Assembly (NCBI GenBank): GCA_905221605.1
Contig: CAJNDS010002468.1
Coordinates: 593,501-657,500, forward strand
Source: Symbiodinium natans
Lineage: Eukaryota; Sar; Dinophyceae; Suessiales; Symbiodiniaceae
Direction: 5' to 3'
DNA length: 64,000 nucleotides
How positions within the stretch are numbered: the first letter of the stretch is position 1; each line of letters begins with the position of its first letter. Shown piece by piece: positions 1 through 7,995 of this stretch. A program made the position numbers and the translations under genes. The notes beneath the pieces are model-generated. The model made no database searches. It was not told the DNA's origin and saw only the letters and a program-made list of their open reading frames with translations.

Positions 1-94
1 GTAGAGGTCTGCAATCGCCAAGAAGAGTTCTTCGACGACAAGACCTTCGAAAAGAGCCGGCTTCAGATTTACAAGGACTTATGCAGCCATGGAT
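1..94 (+). CDS. Partial exon, unknown protein
   Basis: Open from the window edge in frame 1, beginning VEVCNRQEEFFDDKTF and ending KDLCSHG. Composition is mixed and protein-like, unlike the repeat-derived frames around it, which read as strings of GLGFRV or NPKP. It runs into a duplicated segment (77-94) and then a TTTAGGG tract. After the second copy of the duplication (145-162) a family A hairpin element starts, so the true exon end is probably near 160. The exon may join the islands at 320-415 and 891-1005. The family is not recognised. Confidence 0.5.
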
Positions 95-162
95 TTAGGG
101 TTTAGGGTTTAGGGCTTAGGGTTTAGGGTTTAGGGTTTAGGGTTACTTATGCAGCCATGGAT
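77..162. repeat. Telomeric tract bracketed by an 18-bp direct duplication
   Basis: ACTTATGCAGCCATGGAT occurs at 77-94 and again at 145-162. Between the copies lie about 50 bases of TTTAGGG units with one TTAGGGC variant. The unique sequence therefore appears once on each side of the telomeric block, as expected for insertion into a staggered break followed by fill-in. Confidence 0.85.
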
Positions 163-245
163 TGGGATGTTCCCCCCTTATACAACCAGTCCTTCGTAGG
201 GATGACAGTGCCCCCTAGCATCGTCCCTCTTCAGGACTCTTAGTG
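157..245. mobile_element. Family A hairpin element, right end lost
   Basis: Starts with the family A left end (GGGATGTTCCCCCCTTATAC, then CAGTCCTTCGTAGGGATGA). The complementary right arm is cut off at about 245, where a TTTAGGG tract (246-318) begins. Complete copies are at 2971-3076 and 3651-3760. Confidence 0.7.
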
Positions 246-319
246 GGTTTAGGGTTTAGGGTTTAGGGTTTAGGGTTTAGGGTTTAGGGTTTAGGGTTTA
301 GGGTTTAGGGTTTAGGGTT

Positions 320-415
320 GAGCCTTCTGACATGCTAGCCTCGAACGAAGCCCCGAACTTTCTACAACCGAAGACCGCGAATGACAGCACCGAAATCCCC
401 CAGCTTTGCATACGA
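320..415 (+). CDS. Exon island, unknown protein
   Basis: Thirty-two codons open in one frame between a TTTAGGG tract and further repeat, starting EPSDMLASNEAPNF and ending IPQLCIRG. It is the only non-repeat coding-like stretch here. It is likely to belong to the same gene as 1-94 and 891-1005. The splice sites are not certain and no family is recognised. Confidence 0.45.
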
Positions 416-762
416 GGTTTAGGGTTCAAGGCTTAACACAAAAGAGTTTAGGGCCCCAAACCCTAATTCTCAACCCGAAACCCTAATTCTAAACCCTTAA
501 CTCCTAAACCCGAAACCCTAACATTCAACGGGCTCTGGCGGTAGGGATAGTGATGCCACTTTCTCGACAGGCGTTAGTCTACAGCCTTGGGTTTGCCGCG
601 TTGATCTAGCGCCCACCCTGCACTTTTAGAGTTTAGTGTTTTGGGACTTAGTTTTTAGGGTTTAGGGTTTAGGGTTTAGGGTTTAGGGTTCAGGGTTTAG
701 GGTTTAGGGTGTAGGGTGTAAGGTTTGGGGTCAGTATTTTGGGCTTAGGGCTTGGGGAGTAC

Positions 763-890
763 TTGGTAGCCCAGTGGCATCCTGCACCGTTAAAGTAGCC
801 AACCCTCTAGGAGGGTGCTCTTTCTCAGACTCTGGTTAGAACGTAACGAGCAGGGAGCCCTGACTAGCATATGGTTAGTGGGCTACCAAA
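763..890. mobile_element. Family C introner-like element
   Basis: Begins TTGGTAGCCCAGTGG, carries GTAGCCAACCCTC in the middle, and ends GTTAGTGGGCTACCAA. The ends are inverted repeats of each other (TTGGTAGCCCA/TGGGCTACCAA). Relatives are at 34943-35052, 53356-53445 and inside the introns of the TIR-like and NYN genes. The left end supplies GT and the right end AAG, so it can act as an intron. Confidence 0.7.
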
Positions 891-1005
891 AATACATCAT
901 ATCCAAGAGTTAAGATACAGTTCCCCTCTGGCAGTTGAACTAATTCAGACCATGTCGGGCTCCTGGCGAAAGCAGCTTCCGTGCATTGCTCAACCAAGAA
1001 TGTAG
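891..1005 (+). CDS. Terminal exon island, unknown protein
   Basis: Open directly after the right end of a family C element. It reads QELRYSSPLAVELIQTMSGS and then WRKQLPCIAQPRM before a TAG at 1003-1005, where a TTCAGGG/TTTAGGG tract starts. Position and composition suggest a C-terminal exon of the gene begun at 1-94. Not recognised. Confidence 0.45.
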
Positions 1006-1010
1006 GGTTC

Positions 1011-1111
1011 AGGGTTCAGGGTTCAGGGTTCAGGGTTTAGGGTTTAGGGTTTAGGGTTTAGGGTTTAGGGTTTAGGGTTTAGGGTTTAGGGTTTAGGGTT
1101 TAGGGTTTAGG
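1011..1111. repeat. Telomere-type tract (TTCAGGG then TTTAGGG)
   Basis: Four TTCAGGG units are followed by about a dozen TTTAGGG units in perfect register. The variant and the canonical unit form separate homogeneous blocks. Confidence 0.95.
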
Positions 1112-1375
1112 GTAGTAACCACGAAAACCTGAACCCCAAACCCCGAAAGGGTCTTGCGTGTTGCGGGTATAGGAGTAGAAGGGTCTAAGGGTTTCAGGGC
1201 TTAAGGTTTGGGACCCCCTCCCCCCGCCCCCCCCCCATCCTAGTATAAAAGACGCCCGCCCCCCCGTACCCCTAATAATAAATACAAAAAATAGCACCAT
1301 CATGGGAGTATTGAGCATTTTAGGGGGAGGGGGATTAATGTTTGCCCCCCGCCCCCCCTTCGGGTACCCAAAGTC

Positions 1376-1477
1376 CGCAACCCAAAAACGCAGGAGCTGG
1401 TCATTATTGCAAATGAGCTGGGCTTTGACTCTTCCAAGATCATGGCCAGGTGGGGAGGTATACACAAGGAGGCCTAC
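1376..1477 (+). CDS. Exon island, unknown protein
   Basis: Reads RNPKTQELVIIANELGFDSS and then KIMARWGGIHKEAY, an amphipathic protein-like segment. It is open up to the CCCAAAGGATCC end of a family B element, which presumably acts as, or lies in, the following intron. Two other frames are also open here, but their products look compositionally worse. Confidence 0.5.
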
Positions 1478-1647
1478 CCAAAGGATCCATGTACCTCTAG
1501 AGTATATACTTGGGCCTTAAAGGGGTTCCTATATAGTAGCTTTAGGGCCCTAAACCCTAAACCCTAACCCTAAACCCTAAACCCTAAACCCTATACAGTA
1601 GCTTTAGGGCCCAAGAATATACGATATAGGTACGTGGATCCTTTGGG
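1478..1647. mobile_element. Family B palindromic MITE carrying a telomeric insertion
   Basis: Left end CCCAAAGGATCCATGTACCT and its complement on the right frame a long palindrome. The copy is interrupted at 1551-1596 by CCCTAAA units, and AGTAGCTTTAGGGCCC appears on both sides (1535-1550 and 1597-1612). Intact copies at 6531-6639 and 23469-23579 have this 16-mer once. Confidence 0.9.
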
Positions 1648-1698
1648 CTAGGGATTAGGGTTAGGTTGTAGGGTCCCTGCTTGGATGTTCAAGGCGCC

Positions 1699-1900
1699 TA
1701 AACCCTAAACCCTAAACCCTAAACCCTAAACCCTAAACCCTAAACCCTAAACCCTCATGAATACACCCACTGTTGTGCCCCATGTGTTCCCTGAGGTGCT
1801 TCTGCTTGATTGAGAAATACCCAGGGTTTAGGGTTTAGGGTTTAGGGTTTAGGGTTTAGGGTTTAGGGTTTAGGGTTTAGGGTTTAGGGTTTAGGGTTTC
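1699..1900. other. Telomeric tracts around a possible short C-terminal exon
   Basis: CCCTAAA units (1699-1754) and TTTAGGG units (1825-1900) face each other. Between them 1757-1813 reads MNTPTVVPHVFPEVLLLD and then TGA, which could be a terminal exon, but it is too short to be sure. No other coding signal is seen. Confidence 0.4.
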
Positions 1901-2191
1901 GGGGATTTAGGCTTGCAAGGTGCAGCCATGATATGGTATAGGGTTTAAGGTTCGGTGTTTAGGGGAATTAGGGTTTAGGGCCCACTATCTAGAATCCTAC
2001 TTGGAGGATCGGATGCTAACCTATCTCCCAACGCCTAAGCTCGCAACCAGCGACCAATCGCTAGCCCGAGAACCCCTCAGACCCTCAACCCTAAACCGCA
2101 AATTTTCCAGCGACAGTGCAAAACCTAAAGTTCAACCATCAAACACGCAAGCCCTAAACCCAAAGCATCCACGCAAAAACTTTCAACTTTT

Positions 2192-2302
2192 CCCTAAGGG
2201 TCCATGTACCCATAAGGTTCATACTTGAGCCGTAAAGCTACTATATATAGGAACCCCTTTAAGGCCCGAGTATATACCATAGAGGTACATGGACCCTTTG
2301 GG
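2192..2302. mobile_element. Family B palindromic MITE
   Basis: A diverged copy: GGTCCATGTACCC on the left and GGTACATGGACCCTTTGGG on the right, with the conserved core CTACTATATATAGGAACCCCTTTAAGG reading as the usual loop region. Confidence 0.8.
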
Positions 2303-2340
2303 CTTTCAGACCCATCAAACCTTACAGATGCCGTTGGTTT

Positions 2341-2462
2341 GGGGTTTAGGGTTTAGGGTTTAGGGTTTAGGGTTTAGGGTTTAGGGTTTAGGGTTTAGGG
2401 TTTAGGGCTTAGGGTTTAGGGTTTAGGGTTTAGGGTTTAGGGTTTTGGGTTTTGGGTTTAGG
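2341..2462. repeat. TTTAGGG tract
   Basis: About 16 near-perfect TTTAGGG units, ending with TTTTGGG variants. Confidence 0.95.
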
Positions 2463-2672
2463 GCCCTCAAGCTCTAGACTCCTGAACGCCGTACGAGTTC
2501 TTAATCCCCAACTCTCTACGAACCCTAAGCCCCAAACCAAAGACCACACACAAATACTTAAACCCTAAGGCCTCAACCCTAAGGATTTCACGGGATATGC
2601 TCCGGTGGTGCCCTGCACCCTAAACCCTACACTTCCGCCTCCCAATCCCAAAACCCCAAGCCCGGAACCCAT

Positions 2673-2752
2673 CGCAACCTGAATTGTCCCGAGGTTACAG
2701 CTCGCCGGCAGTGGGAACGCGGGAAACGCTGCGGCCCGTTTCATCATGGAGG
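2673..2752 (+). CDS. Possible exon, unknown protein
   Basis: Reads NCPEVTARRQWERGKRCGPF then HHGG, rich in charged residues. The opposite strand is also open (AAAFPAFPLPASC...), so strand is uncertain. It is flanked by degenerate CCCTAAA on the left and a tandem duplication on the right. Confidence 0.3.
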
Positions 2753-2960
2753 ATGTCTGACTATAGGGGTTTGGGGGTTGAGGTATTGGGGGTGTTGTTT
2801 TTTTTTCAGGGTTGAAAGTTCACAGTTTCGAGTTTTTAGGCTTTAAGAAGGCCATGGTTTTGGGATGTCTGACTGTAGGGGTTTAGGGTTTGAGGTATTG
2901 GGGTGTGTTTGTTTTTTCTTCATGGTTGAACGTTGGGATGTTGCCTTCGTTTGTTTTTCA
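2751..2960. repeat. Tandem duplication of a telomere-derived unit
   Basis: GGATGTCTGACTATAGGGG at 2751 recurs at 2862 (GGATGTCTGACTGTAGGGG). Both are followed by TTGAGGTATTGGGG and a T-rich run with a GGTTGAA end. A third partial copy starts near 2937. The period is about 111 bases. Confidence 0.7.
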
Positions 2961-2970
2961 CGGTTGAAAG

Positions 2971-3076
2971 TTGGAATGTTCCCCCTTGTACTAACAGTCC
3001 TTAGTAGGGATTATGGTTCCAACTACTAGAATCCGGATTAAGGACTGCTAGTATAAGGGGGGGGGTACATCCCGAG
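2971..3076. mobile_element. Family A hairpin element
   Basis: TTGGAATGTTCCCCCTTGTA, then CAGTCCTTAGTAGGGAT, then ATCCGGATTAAGGACTGCTA, then a G run and TACATCCCGAG. The two arms are complementary along most of their length. Confidence 0.85.
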
Positions 3077-3304
3077 TTGCAAGTTTCGAGTGCTTAGGCT
3101 TTGAGAAGGTCAGGGTTTTGGGTTTAGGGGGGCGGGGGTCCTTTGTAGTCCAATGGCTGATAACTGTGCACCTAAACCCTGAACCCTAAACTCACGAAAC
3201 CCCCGAAACCCCCCTACCCCCCTTAAAACTGCATGAACCCTTGCATCTGGGGATCAAGGACCGAAACCCTAAACCCTAAACCCTAAACCCTACACCTTAG
3301 GGCA

Positions 3305-3393
3305 TGAAGCACGATGGTCAGTTGGAGGGTGAAGTCGCTGCCAAGAAATCCTAGGACCTGTCTGCAGAGTTTAGGGACTCGCTGAGCTCTAGG
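3305..3393 (+). pseudogene. Possible exon broken by one stop
   Basis: MKHDGQLEGEVAAKKS, then TAG, then DLSAEFRDSLSS continue in one frame. Either two exons abut here or this is a decayed copy. The family is unknown. Confidence 0.25.
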
Positions 3394-3406
3394 TTTTAGG
3401 GAGGGT

Positions 3407-3480
3407 GGGATGCTCCCCCTTATACTAAACAGTCCTTAATAGGGATTTGAATTGCTGGTACTATAATCCCTATTAATCAG
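3407..3480. mobile_element. Family A element, truncated right arm
   Basis: GGGATGCTCCCCCTTATACT, then CAGTCCTTAATAGGGAT and ATAATCCCTATTAAT, ending in CAG where the coding frame at 3482 begins. The terminal GGGGGAACATCCC is missing. Confidence 0.7.
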
Positions 3481-3481
3481 G

Positions 3482-3650
3482 GATGACGGCTCGCTCACAC
3501 TTCTTGAAGACCTCGCAGCCACACGAAGAATCTCTGGCCACTTCCCCTACACATCGGCCCTCGTCCCTGTTCAAAAGCAGCCCCGTATATCTAGAAGATT
3601 GAAACTAAGTACCCTTGTTCCGCTGTGTTTGGGAGGTTTGCTTCCTGAAT
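3482..3650 (+). CDS. Exon between two family A elements, unknown protein
   Basis: Fifty-six codons open: DDGSLTLLEDLAATRRISGH, FPYTSALVPVQKQP, then RISRRLKLSTLVPLCLGGLL. It is preceded by the CAG that ends the 3407-3480 element and followed at once by GGGATGTTCCCC of the next element (3651). The arrangement element-exon-element supports both the exon and the idea that family A acts as intron. No domain is recognised. Confidence 0.55.
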
Positions 3651-3760
3651 TTGGGATGTTCCCCAATGTTCCCCCTTCACCTAACAGTCCTTAATAGGGA
3701 TGATCACAGGGGGTACTATAATCCTTATGGAGGACTGGTAGTATAAGGGGGGACATCCCA
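3651..3760. mobile_element. Family A hairpin element
   Basis: GGGATGTTCCCCAATGTTCCCCC on the left (a small duplication of the end), core CAGTCCTTAATAGGGATGA/TATAATCCTTATGGAGGAC, right end GGGGGGACATCCCA. Confidence 0.85.
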
Positions 3761-3805
3761 ATCCTTAATTCTAAACCGTTAACCCATAAAAGGCAAGAAA
3801 CCAAG

Positions 3806-3855
3806 GACAACCCTAAACCCTAAACCCTAAACCCTAAACCCTAAACCCTAAACCC
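3806..3855. repeat. CCCTAAA tract
   Basis: Seven clean CCCTAAA units. The following 3858-3945 contains a short open stretch (LKFLSSLEKDTFRSCK) that could be an exon but is not supported further. Confidence 0.9.
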
Positions 3856-3970
3856 TTTTCATTCTTAAGTTCCTGAGCAGCCTGGAAAAAGACACGTTTA
3901 GAAGTTGTAAGACCTGAGCGAAAAATCCCTACTCAGGGGTAGATTTAGGGTTTTTGGGGTTGTCCATGGT

Positions 3971-4049
3971 TGTCCTCAATGGTGATTCTAGTACCCCCTT
4001 AAGTATCATCCGTATTAAGGACCGTTAGGTTAAGGGGGAACATCCCAAG
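3971..4049. mobile_element. Family A element, left end lost
   Basis: Only the right half is typical: TATCATCCGTATTAAGGACC, then TTAAGGGGGAACATCCCAAG. Confidence 0.65.
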
Positions 4050-4187
4050 TTTTGGGTATCAGGCCAGTATAGGCTTCAGACGTCAGCGTTTTGCCGGAGC
4101 GCACTCTTCCCAGGTGACGCAGCGGATGAAGTGGGTGACGCGCTTCCACCGGACCCGAGGACATGCAACATTTGTTCGAAACTATCT
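4050..4187 (+). CDS. Exon island, unknown protein
   Basis: Follows the CCCAAG end of a family A element. One frame reads WVSGQYRLQTSAFCRSALFP then GDAADEVGDALPPDP and RTCNICSKLS. A CxxC pair is present but is too little to call a zinc site. A second frame (FRRQRFAGAHSSQVTQRMKW) is also open. It ends where TTTAGGG repeats begin. Confidence 0.45.
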
Positions 4188-4233
4188 AGGGTTTAGGGTT
4201 TAGGGTATAGGGTTTAGGGCTTAGGGTTTAGGG

Positions 4234-4462
4234 TTTAGAGGAGGGGACCCTTAGGCACGTAAGGACCATGGAGGGATGCAAGCGCTTTTTTCGGGTAATT
4301 CCGATGCCCCAAAGCAGCGGGTCCCTCGAACATGCCCCCGGAGTCTGTAAAAACGAGAATTATTTTTTTTGACACGTACGTGAAAAAAATCAAAACTAGT
4401 TCTCAGTATACGCGTACGTGTAAATCAAAAACTAACTCTGCCTAAGGGTCCCCTCCTCTAAA
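4234..4462. mobile_element. Element with 24-bp inverted ends between facing telomeric tracts
   Basis: TTTAGAGGAGGGGACCCTTA then GGCA at 4234-4257 is exactly inverted at 4439-4462. Outside it TTTAGGG units run in on the left (4185-4233) and CCCTAAA units run out on the right (4463-4500), so the inverted symmetry extends into the telomeric repeat. The inside is unique, AT-richer, with two CGTACGTG motifs. No ORF. Confidence 0.75.
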
Positions 4463-4499
4463 CCCTAAACCCTAAACCCTAGCCCTAAACCCTAAACCC

Positions 4500-5460
4500 T
4501 GGTCCCTTTTAGGGTTTAGGGTGTAGGGCTGATGAGAATCCATTCGAGGAGTGCACACCACGCCGGCGGTCTTCGTAAATGGCCTGGAGGCAAGTTGAGG
4601 GGTTTGGGGTTTAGGGTTTGGGGTTTAGGGTTTAGGGTTTGGGGTTTAGGGTTTAGGGTTTAGGGTTCAGGGTTTGAGGGCTTGGAGGGCTTGGAGGGCT
4701 TGAGCTGTTGAAGGGTTTGTAAAAGTCAAGGAATGCTGCGCCAGACCCTAAACCCATAAACTCTGAACCCTAAGCCCAAAACCCCTGAACCCTAAACCCT
4801 AAACCCTAAACCCTAAACCCTAAACCCTAAACCCTAAACCCCTAACCCCCTAAAGTCTAAGCCTTAAGCCCCAAAACCCCTAAGCCCCAGACCCTTAAAC
4901 CTTTACCCTCAGTGAGCTCTGGCTTCAGGGGGTCAGAAACCTCGATCCCCAAGCCTTAGACTGACGAGACAAACCCAGTTGTAAGTTTCGGGTTGAGGGT
5001 CCGGGTTTAGGGTTTCGGGTTTAGGGTTTAGGGTTTCCCTTCAAGCCCCTTGACTCTGTTTTGCGGGTTTAGGGTTTAGGGCTTAGATCTGAGGGCTGAG
5101 GGCTCTAGTCTAGGCGCTTGACGCGACTGCACCTGCAATCCAGAAGCTTAGGGTACTAAACACCCTAAACCCTAAACTCTCAACCCTAAACCCAAAACCC
5201 AAAACCCTAAACCCTGAACCCTGAACCCTGAATCCCTAACCCACTAGGAACCGGATCTCCACGGTTGAGGGAGGACAGGGTTTAGGATTTAGGGTTTAGG
5301 GTTTAGGGTTCAGGAATCAGGAATCAGGGTTCAGGGTTTAGGGTTTAGGGTTTAGGGTTATAGGGTTTAGGGTTTAGGGACCATCTGCAAGCCCCCGGCA
5401 GGCGGGAATCGTCAGCAGCGACTGGACTCCTGATGCCCCCCGGTTCAGAAAGCCCCTAAA
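4500..5460. repeat. Degenerate telomeric repeat region
   Basis: Blocks of TTTAGGG/TTTGGGG (4600-4680), CCCTAAA (4790-4850) and mixed variants. Two possible short exons: 4529-4577 (ADENPFEECTPRRRSS then stop) and 5383-5450 (DHLQAPGRRESSAATGLL). Nothing else coding-like is seen. Confidence 0.7.
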
Positions 5461-5466
5461 CTGGTT

Positions 5467-5553
5467 TTTGGAGTACTAAACTTTAATACCTTTTTTGGTT
5501 CTGGGTTCCTATTAGTGCTACTTATTACCTTTTTTTCAGGGTCTACTCCAAAG
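5467..5553. mobile_element. Family D element
   Basis: TTTGGAGTACTAAACTTTAATACC, then TTTTTTGGTTCTGGGTTCC, ending TTTTTTTCAGGGTCTACTCCAAAG. The ends GGAGTA/TACTCC are inverted. The internal polypyrimidine-CAG looks like a 3' splice site. The second copy is 56967-57066. Confidence 0.8.
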
Positions 5554-5812
5554 CTAAGTAAACCACCCTTAACCTTTGAACCCTGAAACCCTATCCCTAA
5601 ACCCTAAACCTTAAGCTTAAACCCTAAACCCTACAACCCTACAACCCTAAAACCCTAAACCCTAGACCCTGAACCCTATAGACAACTTGGGCTTGTGGGG
5701 CTTTGGGGGCGTACAAGGTTTTCCAGCGCACGTTCGAAGCCCCAAGCACTACAAGCCCAAACGGCCCAATCAGCTCAACGGGCTTTAGGGTCGATGGTTG
5801 AGGGTTTAGGAG

Positions 5813-5900
5813 CCCTAAACCCTAAACCCTAAACCCTAAACCCTAAACCCTAAACCCTAAACCCTAAACCCTAAACCCTAAACCCTAAACCCTAAACCCT
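5813..5900. repeat. CCCTAAA tract
   Basis: About twelve perfect CCCTAAA units. Upstream, 5690-5800 holds a possible exon (LWGFGGVQGFPAHVRSPKHY), not further supported. Confidence 0.9.
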
Positions 5901-6034
5901 ATCGAACCCTGGCTTCCCTACAAAGCCCAGAGCTCCGGACCTCGACGCAAGCTCCGAACCGCACAAGCCCCAGAAAAAAACCCTTACAAGGGACCTTTGG
6001 GGTTGTTTAGGGGTTGTTTCGGGGATAGTATTGG

Positions 6035-6165
6035 TATACATAATATATATGTATATATATATATAGAAACATATACATATCATATACATAAACAAATAAA
6101 GAACATATATTCATATACATATATACATACATATAGTACATATATATATATATATGTATGTATAT
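6035..6165. repeat. TA-rich microsatellite
   Basis: Runs of TATATA mixed with CATATA and GTATAT. The tyrosine/isoleucine-rich reading frames here are repeat translation, not genes. Confidence 0.9.
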
Positions 6166-6530
6166 TTGTTTTCGCGGTTATAAGGGGTTCTGAGCCCCAC
6201 GTAATGTAGCGGCCTGCATAGTTAGAATGGTTTTTTGAGGGCTTTTACAGTATATTTTAGAGAGACCATAAGGGAATACTATTAGCCATTATGCGACCCT
6301 ATATTAGCCGGATGATAGCTCCAGGAAAAACCCCAAACCAAAACCCTCCAAGTAAGCCTTAAATCCGACCCAGCGCGACGCCCGAACACCAAATCTAGAG
6401 GCTTAGGGATTCAAGAATACATGGCTTCGGGGTGTAGGCATATGGTTTAGGGTTTAGTGGTTGAGGGGTTTCGGGTGCAATGGTTTCAGGTTTGGTTCGG
6501 CATTGGGGGTCTATAGGGGTGAGGTTCACT

Positions 6531-6639
6531 CCCAAAGGATCCATGTACCTATATAGTATATTCTGGGGCCCGAAAGCTACTATATAGGAACCCCTTTAAG
6601 GCCCAAGTATATACTATATGGGCACATGGATCCTTTGGG
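6531..6639. mobile_element. Family B palindromic MITE (near-intact)
   Basis: CCCAAAGGATCCATGTACCT...GGCACATGGATCCTTTGGG with core GCTACTATATAGGAACCCCT. About 109 bases. This is a useful reference copy. Confidence 0.9.
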
Positions 6640-7500
6640 ACTGTACCCTTTGCCAGGAATGGTCCCAGTTCCTGGACTGGCACCTCAACAACACGCCTGC
6701 ACCGCCCCGCGGACTAACCAGTCGGTGCGTTGAAATCCCTAAACCCGGAAACCCTATGCTAAATCCTATCTGGTCACTTTTCTCTATTCTGCTCCCTTAG
6801 GGCGTTACTACTTCGGCGGTCCGTCAGATTTAGGGTGCCCAACAGGAGACCATAATTGTGGGTTTCCGTTTATACCCCTTATATACCCAAGGGCCCATAC
6901 TTCAGAACCCTTTAAGAGAAAGCGCCGCCTTGCTATCGCTTATGCTATCGAATGCCGGAACCCCTTAAGAAGGAGAATGAAAGGGCACCATAGACTAGAC
7001 CCAAGGAATAAAAGGGCCTCTTTTTGGTTTAAAGGTGCTTAGAAGGGAGCCTAAACCCTAAAAAAAAGGAATTTAAGGACCCACTCTGGGTTCTTGTAGA
7101 CGCACGCATGGAGCAGGGCGCAGAACAAACCAAAACACTCCGAACGGGTGAGTCTTTTCAACTCTGCTTTTATTGCACTTAAACAGCTTTACGGCCTAAG
7201 AACTATTTTTGAGAACTCACCCTCATTCAGTTTCATGACTTTCATGTTTAGGGTTTAGGGTACGTTGTTGATGCATATGTACATACATGTACATACACAT
7301 ATATATATATATATATGTGTTTTACTTTTTTTTACGCTAAGTAGTACTCTTACTCCTTTTCAGGGATGGGCAATGAGCCCCCACCTTCGTTCCTTCCTCC
7401 ACACATTTCCTTTAAGGGGCGGGCCCAGGTCCTCGACAGATCGACCACGTAAGCCCTACGAACCTGAACCTGCGACCGAGGGTCTGGGCCTCTTGAGTCA
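6640..7500. other. Region with one possible exon, otherwise unassigned
   Basis: After the family B end, 6642-6738 is open (LCQEWSQFLDWHLNNTPAPP) and may be an exon. 6880-6990 holds a GGGCCCATACTTCAGA motif shared with 38060-38160. 7260-7320 is a TA/CA microsatellite. No other gene is seen. Confidence 0.4.
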
Positions 7501-7511
7501 GTGAAGTCGAA

Positions 7512-7643
7512 AGCCTACAGGGTGGGGCCCCCTAGTTATAAGTAGAGTTATAAGGGCCCTAAATTGGGTTATAAGGACCCTAAGTTGGGTTATAAGTCCC
7601 TTAACTACAGTTAGTATAGTAAGGGGGCCCCACCCTGTAGGCT
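7512..7643. mobile_element. MITE with 20+ bp terminal inverted repeats
   Basis: Left AGCCTACAGGGTGGGGCCCC is exactly inverted on the right (GGGGCCCCACCCTGTAGGCT). Inside are four imperfect copies of GGGTTATAAGxxCCCTAA. No ORF. It is seen once in this window. Confidence 0.85.
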
Positions 7644-7668
7644 CTAAAGCCAAAAAACCCCATTCTAA

Positions 7669-7768
7669 ATCAGTGTTAGGGATCCTTTTTGTTTTTTGGG
7701 TTATGGGCTTTCTGATATCGAAACAAAAAAGGATCCTTTTTTTCTTCCTAGGGGAACAGGGATTAAGT
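7669..7768. mobile_element. Family G repeat
   Basis: TCAGTGTTAGGGATCCTTTT, then GGGTTATGGGCTTTC, then AAAAAGGATCCTTTTT, ending TTCTTCCTAGGGGAACAGGG. A close copy is at 15049-15146. GGATCC-containing arms are inverted. Confidence 0.8.
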
Positions 7769-7995
7769 ATTTCCCTACAAAGTTCAGGTTTTGAGGGTTT
7801 AGGGTTTAGGCATGTAAGGGTGTTTAGGCTTTATGGGGGGTTGAGAATCCAAAGACCTAGCCACACCCTGCCCTGCCTATAAGCCCTGTGACTTAGTAAG
7901 TCTACTTAGTATCCCCATGGAAACCTTATTCTAATTCCCAATAACCCACCTTACTAACCCTACTTGCTAAGCCAAGAAAGGGCTTCCAAGTAAAC

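Noticed and set aside
1100-1465. 121-codon minus-strand open frame
   Set aside because: It reads through a poly-G/poly-C patch and telomeric variants (GWGGGGGRGS). The plus strand has a better exon at 1376-1477.
2001-2228. 75-codon plus-strand frame
   Set aside because: Mostly degenerate CCCTAAA translation and the left arm of a family B element.
5892-6209. Tyrosine/isoleucine-rich frames on both strands
   Set aside because: Translation of the TA microsatellite.
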